A DNA stretch of 64,000 nt from Flavobacterium sp. 245. GTDB taxonomy: Bacteria; Bacteroidota; Bacteroidia; Flavobacteriales; Flavobacteriaceae. Below are positions 31,871 through 38,658 of the stretch, piece after piece. The notes beneath the pieces were generated by a model. That model worked only from the letters and a program-made list of their open reading frames with translations, did not search any database and was not told the origin of the DNA. The number at the start of each line of letters is the position of its first letter. Positions within the stretch are counted from its first letter, which is position 1. Both the position numbers and the translations under genes were made by a program. The stretch spans positions 72,941 to 136,940 of the forward strand of contig NZ_SNXB01000009.1 of the NCBI RefSeq assembly GCF_004362055.1, in the 5' to 3' direction.

Positions 31871-33193
31871 TTATTCTCCGTAAGACGCAGCGATAAATTC
31901 TTCGTAAGTAACTTCTTTAGTTGTTGGATTTGCTTTTTCTTTAAATAAATCTAACAATTTAGCTGCTACAACTTGCTCAGAAAGTCTTTTCACTTCTTCT
32001 TGATTAGATAAAACTCTAGCCACGATTCCTTGAACTTCTTCTTCAGTTGGGTTTGTTTGTCCAAATTGAGCCATTTGTTGTCTGATAGCACCTGAAGTAA
32101 ATTCTTTTAAGTCTTCAAATGTAATTTGGATATTACTTTGAGCCATTGCTTTTCCTTCAATTAATTGAAAACGTAATCCTTTTTCAGATCTTGCGTATTC
32201 AACTTCAGCTTCTTCTGCAGAAAGTTTTTTCTCTCCAACAGTTTGTAACCATTTTTTAAGGAATTCAGCTGGTAAATCAAATTTTGTACTTTCGATCAAG
32301 AAATCCTGAACGTCTAATAATAATTTTTGGTCAGCTTGCTGTGCGAATTGCGCTTCAGCATCTTCTTTAATTTTAGCTTTTAAATCTTCTAAAGAAGCTA
32401 CTTTTCCTTCACCAAAAAGTTTATCAAATAATTCTTGGTTTAATTCAGCCAATTCAGCTCCGTTGATAGCCTCGATAGTAAAGTTTACTTCGATATCTAA
32501 ACCGTGAACATCATCATGAGCTACTTTTAAGTAATCCATTAATTGGTGATCATCTTCAAATAAACCTTTTGTGCTTACTGTTACAACATCACCAACTTTT
32601 TTACCGATGAATTTATCACCTGCTTTTTTGTTGAATGTAGCTACAGAAATTGTAGTTGTATTGTTGATACCTTTTTCTTCGTTTGTGAAAGTTCCAGTTA
32701 AATCTGAATCAGCTTCAACTTTATCTTGTGGAATTGCTTTTCCGAATTGTTTTTGGATACGCTCTACTTGTCCGTCGATTAATTTATCATCAGCAGTAAC
32801 GATATATTTTACGATATTGTTTTTAGCTTCTAAATCAATTTCGAAGTTAGGAACCAAACCAATTTCGTATTCGAAAGTTAGTTCTTCAGCGTCCCAATCA
32901 AAGTTTTCGTTTTCTTTAGCAAGAGGAGTTCCTAAAAGATTTAATCTTTCAGACTGAACAAAACGCTCTAAAGCCAAATCAACAACTTTTTTAACTTCTT
33001 CCTGCTTAATTGCTTTTCCGTATTGTTTTTCAACAAGATCTTTAGGCACTTGACCTTTTCTAAAACCTTTAACGGTAGCCAAAGGCATTTTTTCGTTTAT
33101 TCTTTTTGCTACTTGACCTTTATAATCCATGTGAACAACGTTTAAAACAATTGTCTCGTTCACAGCGTCTGTTGCTACTCTTTTAATATCCAT
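31871..33193 (-). CDS. tig: Trigger factor
   Basis: Ribosome-bound chaperone acting on nascent chains. The N-terminal ribosome-binding domain has the signature GFRKGQVPKDLVEKQYG (about 42-58). A degenerate FKBP-like middle domain follows (about 150-245), in which the prolyl isomerase motif is hard to see. The C-terminal arms run from about 260 to 440. The 440 residues are standard. It is the first gene of the tig-clpP-clpX set, linking nascent-chain folding with Clp proteolysis. Confidence 0.96.
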   Translation of the reverse strand: MDIKRVATDAVNETIVLNVVHMDYKGQVAKRINEKMPLATVKGFRKGQVPKDLVEKQYGKAIKQEEVKKVVDLALERFVQSERLNLLGTPLAKENENFDWDAEELTFEYEIGLVPNFEIDLEAKNNIVKYIVTADDKLIDGQVERIQKQFGKAIPQDKVEADSDLTGTFTNEEKGINNTTTISVATFNKKAGDKFIGKKVGDVVTVSTKGLFEDDHQLMDYLKVAHDDVHGLDIEVNFTIEAINGAELAELNQELFDKLFGEGKVASLEDLKAKIKEDAEAQFAQQADQKLLLDVQDFLIESTKFDLPAEFLKKWLQTVGEKKLSAEEAEVEYARSEKGLRFQLIEGKAMAQSNIQITFEDLKEFTSGAIRQQMAQFGQTNPTEEEVQGIVARVLSNQEEVKRLSEQVVAAKLLDLFKEKANPTTKEVTYEEFIAASYGE

Positions 33194-33219
33194 CTTCTTC
33201 TTTAATTTACATAATAAAA

Positions 33220-33254
33220 TTGGGTTGCAAAATTATAAAATTTTTGCAACCCAA
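33220..33254 (-). terminator. Long hairpin between the holin-family gene and tig
   Basis: TTGGGTTGCAAAA (33220-33232) pairs exactly with TTTTGCAACCCAA (33242-33254). On the minus strand T residues follow. It lies downstream of the holin-family gene and 27 nt before the tig start, so it may terminate the former and also lie near the tig promoter. Confidence 0.7.
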
Positions 33255-33307
33255 CCAAGTTTTTAATTTATTGTATTTGAAGCAGTTTTAATCTGCAAAA
33301 TTTGTTT

Positions 33308-33652
33308 TTATTTATCGTCTCCCAGTATTTTATAAGTAATAGATTGTAAAATAGACAAAATAACACTAAAAATTAAAGCTGTCCAGAACGAATCGACTGC
33401 AAACCCGCCCACAATATTTGTACAAAGCAAAATTATTATGGCATTTATAACCAGCAAAAACAAGCCCAGCGTGATAAACGTTACCGGCAAAGTCAAAATA
33501 ACCAAAATAGGTTTTATAAAAATATTCAGTAATCCTAAAACCACCGCAACAATTACAGCCGTACCAAAACTGGCTACGTGAACACCTTTTAAAAAATTAG
33601 CTATTAACAACACCAAAGCTGCAGTAACAAGAAGTCTGAGTAATAATTTCAT
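33308..33652 (-). CDS. Phage holin family (Phage_holin_4_2 type) membrane protein
   Basis: A 114-residue integral membrane protein with four hydrophobic helices (about 4-22, 28-47, 52-78 and 88-107). Motifs GLLNIFIKPILVILTLPVTFITLGLFLLVINAIII are those of the YvlD/Phage_holin_4_2 family, which is usually chromosomal and not linked to prophage. Function is unknown; membrane stress roles have been suggested for YvlD. No phage gene is near. Confidence 0.88.
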   Translation of the reverse strand: MKLLLRLLVTAALVLLIANFLKGVHVASFGTAVIVAVVLGLLNIFIKPILVILTLPVTFITLGLFLLVINAIIILLCTNIVGGFAVDSFWTALIFSVILSILQSITYKILGDDK

Positions 33653-33724
33653 AGTTTTTCTGGTTTAAAATTTTAATAAAAGTAATGAATTTTATATTTA
33701 CCAACTATTGCATTCTTGTTTTTT

Positions 33725-33782
33725 GCCACAGATTAAAGGATTATAAAGATTTTTAATCTGTGACAATCCTTTAATCTGTGGC
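33725..33782. repeat. Perfect 18-bp inverted repeat (GCCACAGATT family)
   Basis: GCCACAGATTAAAGGATT (33725-33742) is exactly complementary to 33765-33782. The 22-nt loop contains a further partial copy (TTAATCTGTGAC). It ends 8 nt from the stop of the hydrolase gene at 33791 and probably acts as its terminator. Related CCACAGATTA repeats are, to my recollection, common in Flavobacterium spacers. Confidence 0.85.
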
Positions 33783-33790
33783 TATAAAAA

Positions 33791-34555
33791 TTATTCTTTC
33801 AAAAACTCCGTTGTCAGCTCAAAAAACATTTTAGGATTTTCGGCATGAAGCCAATGTCCTGTGTTTGGAATTGTTTCTAATTTTAAATTCGGGAAATGCT
33901 CCTTTATAGAATCAATATCAGAATCTAAAACATATCCAGATTCTCCTCCTCTTATAAATAATGTTGGTTTTTCAAAAACTAAATCAGCTGCTAAAGCTTT
34001 CCCGATAGCATCGAGATTATTATTAAAAACTTGCAGATTAAATCTGAAAGCTAATTGCCCCGGCTCTTTCCAATATAAATTTTTCAGCAAAAACTGACGC
34101 GTTCCAAAATCAGGAACATATTGCGCGACTATTGCTTCAACATCAGCCCTGCTTGGCTTTACAGAAAAATCGACCGCATTCAATCCTGCCAAAATATCTT
34201 GATGATGCTGTTTGTAAAATCTCGGACCAATATCGGCCACAATTAGTTTATCAACTATTTCGGGATGAGTTGTCGCAAAAAGCATCGCCACTTTTCCGCC
34301 CATCGAATGTCCAAGAATATCAATTCGGTTTAAATTATTTGCCTGACAGTATTCAAAAACATCCTGAACCATAGCTTCATAACTCCATTCGTCTGAATGA
34401 AAACTGCGCCCGTGATTTCTTAAATCTAAAATATGAACCTGAAATCCAGCTTCGACATATTGTCCGGCAAGTGTTTTCCAGTTATCAGACATTCCCAAAA
34501 AACCATGCATAATAACAAATGGTTTTCCTTCGCCTTCTATTTTTGAGTAAAGCAT
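33791..34555 (-). CDS. YbfF-like alpha/beta hydrolase
   Basis: A 254-residue cytoplasmic serine hydrolase. HGFLGMSDNWKTLAGQY forms the oxyanion loop. The nucleophile elbow GHSMGGKVAM places Ser near residue 97. GWLH-like NTGHWLHAENP holds the catalytic His, and the acid lies in RGGESGYV or a nearby Asp. The pattern HGFLG...DLRNHGRS is that of E. coli YbfF esterase. The substrate is unknown. It starts 20 nt after pdxJ on the same strand and is probably co-transcribed with it. Confidence 0.88.
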   Translation of the reverse strand: MLYSKIEGEGKPFVIMHGFLGMSDNWKTLAGQYVEAGFQVHILDLRNHGRSFHSDEWSYEAMVQDVFEYCQANNLNRIDILGHSMGGKVAMLFATTHPEIVDKLIVADIGPRFYKQHHQDILAGLNAVDFSVKPSRADVEAIVAQYVPDFGTRQFLLKNLYWKEPGQLAFRFNLQVFNNNLDAIGKALAADLVFEKPTLFIRGGESGYVLDSDIDSIKEHFPNLKLETIPNTGHWLHAENPKMFFELTTEFLKE

Positions 34556-34575
34556 ATTTTGTTTTTTCTAAAGAA

Positions 34576-35289
34576 TTATTTCAATTTATTCAAATACATA
34601 TTAACCACATTATCTAAACCAAGATAAAGAGCTTCAGAAATTAAAGCATGACCAATTGAAACTTCAAGGAGGCCTGGAATGTTTTGTTTAAAAAACTGAA
34701 TATTATCCAAACTTAAATCATGTCCGGCATTAATTCCTAAACCTAATTCATTTGCCAATTCTGCCGCTTTTGTGTAAGGCTCAATTCCATTTTTATTTCC
34801 TAAATCATATTGATGTGCAAAAGCTTCAGTATATAATTCAATTCTGTCGGTTCCTGTTTTTTTGGCACCTTCAATAATTTCCAAAACGGGATCAACAAAA
34901 ATCGAAGTTCTGATTCCGTTTCTTTGGAATTCCTGAATAACCTCAGTCAAATAATCTTGATTTTTAATTGTATCCCAGCCGGCAGAAGATGTTATTGCGC
35001 CAATAGCATCTGGAACCAAGGTTACCTGATCTGGCTTGCATTCTAAAACCAAATCAATAAAATTATGCTGCGGATTTCCTTCGATATTATATTCTGTAGT
35101 AACAATTGCTTTTAAATCACGCGCATCTTGATAACGAATGTGACGCTCGTCTGGACGCGGGTGAATGGTGATTCCCTGAGCGCCAAAATTTTGAATATCT
35201 GCTGCTACTTTTAGTAAATTAGGGACATTTCCGCCTCTAGCATTTCTTAGGGTTGCAATTTTATTGATATTTACACTTAACTTTGTCAT
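34576..35289 (-). CDS. pdxJ: Pyridoxine 5'-phosphate synthase PdxJ
   Basis: Condenses deoxyxylulose 5-phosphate with 1-amino-acetone-3-phosphate in the DXP-dependent vitamin B6 route. This TIM-barrel protein of 237 residues starts LSVNINKIATLRNARGGNVPNLLKVA and carries GITIHPRPDERHI, TLVPDA, and the late LGINAGHDLSLDNI and EVSIGHALI blocks. pdxA is not adjacent. It is divergent from the CBS-domain gene across 117 nt. Confidence 0.97.
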   Translation of the reverse strand: MTKLSVNINKIATLRNARGGNVPNLLKVAADIQNFGAQGITIHPRPDERHIRYQDARDLKAIVTTEYNIEGNPQHNFIDLVLECKPDQVTLVPDAIGAITSSAGWDTIKNQDYLTEVIQEFQRNGIRTSIFVDPVLEIIEGAKKTGTDRIELYTEAFAHQYDLGNKNGIEPYTKAAELANELGLGINAGHDLSLDNIQFFKQNIPGLLEVSIGHALISEALYLGLDNVVNMYLNKLK

Positions 35290-35310
35290 ATAAATAGATA
35301 ATTAATTCTA

Positions 35311-35329
35311 GTAACACTATATTTGTTAC
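35311..35329. promoter_or_regulatory. Operator-like inverted repeat in the pdxJ/CBS divergent spacer
   Basis: GTAACA (35311-35316) and TGTTAC (35324-35329) form an inverted repeat that overlaps a rightward -7-like box TATATTTG (35318-35325). No good -33 box is seen. A repressor or sigma contact here is possible but unproven. Confidence 0.35.
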
Positions 35330-35406
35330 GACAAAAATACAAAGTAAAACGTAGCAGTTTTTGGTATTTTTTGATTATTTTGCAAGGAAATATCTTCAAT
35401 TGATTT

Positions 35407-36066
35407 ATGACAGAAATTACAAACTATATCACCAATGATTTCAGGGCGATTGACAGTCAGGAAACAATAGCATCTGTTCAGGACTTTTTTGCCGACGTGG
35501 ATTTTTCTCATTTTCCGGTTTTAGAAGAAGGTGTCTTTATTGGAAGCATTGCCGCTGATGATATTGAAACTTTTGACACTGATAAAAAAACAATTGACTA
35601 CAAATATACTTTAGAACGTTTTTTTGCCCGAAAATCAATGATATGGCTTGACGTATTAGAGGTTTTTGCTAAAAATCATACCAACACAATTCCTGTATTG
35701 GATGAAAACAATGCCTATATCGGATATTACGAAATGGAAGACATCATGAGATTCTTTCAGGAAACACCGTTTTTAAAAGAGCAAGGTGGCATCATCATCG
35801 TTCAAAAAGGACTTTTGGATTATTCAATGGGCCAGGTAACCCAAATTGTAGAAAGCAATAATGGAAAAATTCTTGGTTGTTTTATATCTGAAGCTGATTT
35901 AGAAAATGTTCAGATTACAATCAAAATTGGCGTTGGTCCAATGAATGAAATCATCCAAACTTTTAGACGATACAATTACGAAATTATTTCTGAACATCAG
36001 GAAGACGCATACATCAATAGTTTAAAAGAACGCTCTGATTACTTAGACAAATACCTTAATATATAA
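35407..36066 (+). CDS. CBS-domain protein
   Basis: A 219-residue cytoplasmic protein with two CBS motifs in the first ~120 residues (AIDSQETIASVQDFFADVDFSHFPVLEEGVFIGSIA and NTIPVLDENNAYIGYYEMEDIM), the usual pair that binds adenosyl ligands. The C-terminal ~80 residues (GQVTQIVESNNGKILGCFISEADLENVQITIKI) resemble an ACT-like fold. No catalytic domain is attached, so it is a likely regulatory partner. It precedes nadK by 98 nt. Confidence 0.88.
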   Translation: MTEITNYITNDFRAIDSQETIASVQDFFADVDFSHFPVLEEGVFIGSIAADDIETFDTDKKTIDYKYTLERFFARKSMIWLDVLEVFAKNHTNTIPVLDENNAYIGYYEMEDIMRFFQETPFLKEQGGIIIVQKGLLDYSMGQVTQIVESNNGKILGCFISEADLENVQITIKIGVGPMNEIIQTFRRYNYEIISEHQEDAYINSLKERSDYLDKYLNI

Positions 36067-36075
36067 ATTATAAAT

Positions 36076-36156
36076 GTGCCAATGAGAAAATTAGTTAATT
36101 AGACAATTTTCACATTTGCAAATTATCTAATTGACACATTGACAAATTATCTAATT
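36076..36156. repeat. AT-rich repeat cluster in the CBS-nadK spacer
   Basis: The motif AAATTATCTAATT occurs twice (36120-36132 and 36144-36156), joined by GACACATTGAC. Inverted relatives (GAGAAAATTAG, AATTAGACAATTTTC) precede it. It shares CTAATTGrCACATT with the spacer at 9720-9785. Confidence 0.7.
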
Positions 36157-36164
36157 TAAAAATA

Positions 36165-37049
36165 ATGAAAATAGCCATTTACGGACAATATTATCAAAAC
36201 AGCACCGAGCCTATTATAAAAGACATTTTCTTGTTTTTTGCTTCAAACAATGTTGAAATAGTTATTGAAGAAAATTTTCTGGAGATGCTTTATGAAAAAC
36301 AGCTGGTAAAAAAAGACTATAAAACATTCTCATTAAGTACAATTTTAGATAATAGTTTTGAAATGCTTATTAGTATTGGCGGGGATGGTACCGTTTTAAG
36401 ATCTGCCGCTTTTGTTCGTAATTCAGGCGTACCCTTATTAGGGATAAATGCAGGAAGATTAGGTTTTCTAGCCAAAGTTCAAAAAGAAAACATCGACAGT
36501 TTATTGCAGTTTGTTATTGATCAAAACTACACAACTTCTGAACGTACTTTATTAGGATTAACTTCTGAACCTAAAAACGAAGCTTTCGAAGAACTTAATT
36601 TCGCCATGAACGAAGTTACTGTCAGCCGTAAAGACACCACTTCGATGATTACCGTAGAAACGTATCTTAACAACGAATATTTAAATTCATATTGGGCCGA
36701 TGGTTTGATTATTTCTACACCAACTGGCTCAACAGGTTATTCGTTAAGCTGCGGCGGACCAATATTAACACCTGATGTCAAAAGCTTGGTAATAACTCCT
36801 ATTGCACCACATAATTTAACTGCCAGACCGCTTGTAATTCCTGACGATACAGAAATCACACTACGTGTAACAGGAAGAGAAGATCAATATTTAGTTTCTC
36901 TAGACTCAAGAATTTCATCTGTAAAAAACGAATCGATTCTAAAAATCAAGAAAACAGATTACAAAATCAAAATGGTAGAGATTCCGGGAGAGACTTTCTT
37001 AAAAACTTTGAGAAATAAATTGCTGTGGGGAGAAGACAAAAGAAATTAA
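36165..37049 (+). CDS. nadK: NAD kinase
   Basis: Phosphorylates NAD to NADP. The GGDGT motif is at residues 72-76, the NE motif falls in FAMNEVTVSRKDT, and the conserved block DGLIISTPTGSTGYSLSCGGPI follows with TPIAPH. The 294-residue length is normal. It lies between the CBS protein and the DUF6089-uppS-bamA run on the same strand, but a promoter at 37176 separates it from the latter. Confidence 0.97.
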   Translation: MKIAIYGQYYQNSTEPIIKDIFLFFASNNVEIVIEENFLEMLYEKQLVKKDYKTFSLSTILDNSFEMLISIGGDGTVLRSAAFVRNSGVPLLGINAGRLGFLAKVQKENIDSLLQFVIDQNYTTSERTLLGLTSEPKNEAFEELNFAMNEVTVSRKDTTSMITVETYLNNEYLNSYWADGLIISTPTGSTGYSLSCGGPILTPDVKSLVITPIAPHNLTARPLVIPDDTEITLRVTGREDQYLVSLDSRISSVKNESILKIKKTDYKIKMVEIPGETFLKTLRNKLLWGEDKRN

Positions 37050-37175
37050 GTCTTTTTCTGACGGTTGACTATACGATAATACCACTTTTTCTCGTTCTGC
37101 ATGTATCGAATCCGCATTAAATGTCTCAAAATCATAATGTAAATTGAAAAAAAAGCACATTTAATCAAAGCAACG

Positions 37176-37204
37176 TTGATTCGTATCGATAATTATTATA
37201 TTTG
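37176..37204 (+). promoter_or_regulatory. Promoter of the DUF6089-uppS-bamA run
   Basis: TTG at 37176-37178, an 18-nt spacer, and TATATTTG at 37197-37204, the same arrangement as upstream of the DUF1573 gene. The DUF6089 start codon lies 19 nt downstream. Confidence 0.8.
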
Positions 37205-37222
37205 CACGCAATTTTGAATTAA

Positions 37223-37906
37223 ATGAAGAAAATTTTTAATTTATTGTTATGTTTTTTCCCCTTTATTACACTTAATGCTCAGATCAATGAGATAGGTGTT
37301 TTTCTTGGCGGAAGCAACTTCGTTGGAGACGTAGGAAGCACTACTTATATCAATCCAGATAAGCTGGCTTTTGGCGTATTATATAAATGGAATAAAAGTC
37401 CGCGTCATGCGTATCGTTTTTCTTATACACAATCAACAGTTTCAGGAAATGATACTGATTCTAATGAATCAGGAAGAAACAAAAGAGGCTACAGTTTCGA
37501 AAACAAAATCAAGGAGTTTTCAGCAGGTTTAGAATTTAATTTTTTCGATTTCAATTTGCACGATTATCATACAAAAGTTACACCTTATATATATACAGGC
37601 ATAAGTGCTTTTTTTTATGATGATTTATACATTAGCGGAGGAGTCACAAGAAAAGACAAAGATGCAGGTTCTTTTGCCATTCCAATGACATTAGGAATAA
37701 AATCAAACATAACACCGCATTTTGTGATAGGTGCAGAAGTTGGTGCGCGCTATACGTTTACAGACAATATTGACGGAAGCAACCCAAGCAACAGCAATTT
37801 ATCGAATTTGCGTTTTGGAAATTTAAATAATAACGACTGGTATGTCTTCTCTGGAATTACTTTAACGTATACCTTTGGACAAAAACCTTGCTATTGCGCA
37901 GAATAA
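37223..37906 (+). CDS. DUF6089 outer-membrane beta-barrel protein
   Basis: A 227-residue protein with a signal peptide (1-19, ending TLNAQ). It opens INEIGVFLGGSNFVGDVGSTTYINPDKLAFGVLYKWN, the usual DUF6089 start, and consists of alternating amphipathic strands ending GITLTYTFGQK, so it should form a small barrel of about eight strands. Flavobacteria place this gene before uppS and bamA. Its stop is 4 nt from the uppS start, so they are co-transcribed. Function is unknown; a part in outer-membrane assembly is a reasonable guess from context. Confidence 0.88.
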   Translation: MKKIFNLLLCFFPFITLNAQINEIGVFLGGSNFVGDVGSTTYINPDKLAFGVLYKWNKSPRHAYRFSYTQSTVSGNDTDSNESGRNKRGYSFENKIKEFSAGLEFNFFDFNLHDYHTKVTPYIYTGISAFFYDDLYISGGVTRKDKDAGSFAIPMTLGIKSNITPHFVIGAEVGARYTFTDNIDGSNPSNSNLSNLRFGNLNNNDWYVFSGITLTYTFGQKPCYCAE

Positions 37907-37910
37907 TACA

Positions 37911-38651
37911 ATGAATTTACTAGACACTATAGATCGCTCAAACCTACCAAAACATCTGGCCATTATCATGGACGGAAATGGACGTTGGGCAAAACAACAA
38001 GGATTTTTACGCGCTTTTGGTCATGAAAACGGAACAAAATCAGTAAAAAAAACAATTACCAATTGTGCTAAATTAGGTATTGAATATTTAACCTTATATG
38101 CTTTTTCGACAGAAAACTGGAATCGTCCAAAACTGGAAGTAGAAGCATTAATGAAAATATTAATCAATTCATTAAAAAAAGAACTTGTTACCTTACAAGA
38201 AAACAACATCAAACTTAATGCAATTGGCAATCTAGAAAAATTACCAAAATCAGCCCAAAAGGAACTTTTAGACGTTATTGAGAAGACCAAAAACAATACG
38301 CGCCTTACGTTGACGCTGGCTTTAAGTTACGGATCGCGAGAAGAATTGGTAAATGCCGTCAGAATCATCAGCGATAAAGTTAAAAATAATATAATTTCAT
38401 TAGACACTATTGACGATTCAATTATAAATGAGCATCTTTACACGCAAAATTTACCAGACGTAGATTTATTAATACGAACAAGTGGAGAACATAGAATAAG
38501 TAACTTTTTGCTATGGCAGATTGCCTATGCAGAATTGTATTTTACGAATGTCTTGTGGCCAGACTTTAAAGATCAAGATTTATATGAGGCTATCATTAGT
38601 TATCAAAAAAGAGAACGTAGATTTGGAAAAACCAGTGAACAAATTAAATAA
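37911..38651 (+). CDS. uppS: Isoprenyl (undecaprenyl) diphosphate synthase
   Basis: Makes the C55 lipid carrier for peptidoglycan and surface glycans. IMDGNGRWAKQQG carries the catalytic Asp21, and RTSGEHRISNFLLWQIAYAELYF is the C-terminal signature. I start it at ATG 37911 (246 residues, MNLLDTIDRSNLPKHL), because the extra residues from 37875 overlap the preceding gene and do not match the family. It sits directly before bamA, as is common in Bacteroidota. Confidence 0.96.
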   Translation: MNLLDTIDRSNLPKHLAIIMDGNGRWAKQQGFLRAFGHENGTKSVKKTITNCAKLGIEYLTLYAFSTENWNRPKLEVEALMKILINSLKKELVTLQENNIKLNAIGNLEKLPKSAQKELLDVIEKTKNNTRLTLTLALSYGSREELVNAVRIISDKVKNNIISLDTIDDSIINEHLYTQNLPDVDLLIRTSGEHRISNFLLWQIAYAELYFTNVLWPDFKDQDLYEAIISYQKRERRFGKTSEQIK

Positions 38652-38658
38652 TTTTTTA

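Noticed and set aside
33308..33652. Holin-family gene as a sign of prophage
   Set aside because: The family is mainly chromosomal (YvlD-like). No endolysin, integrase, capsid or tail gene is near.
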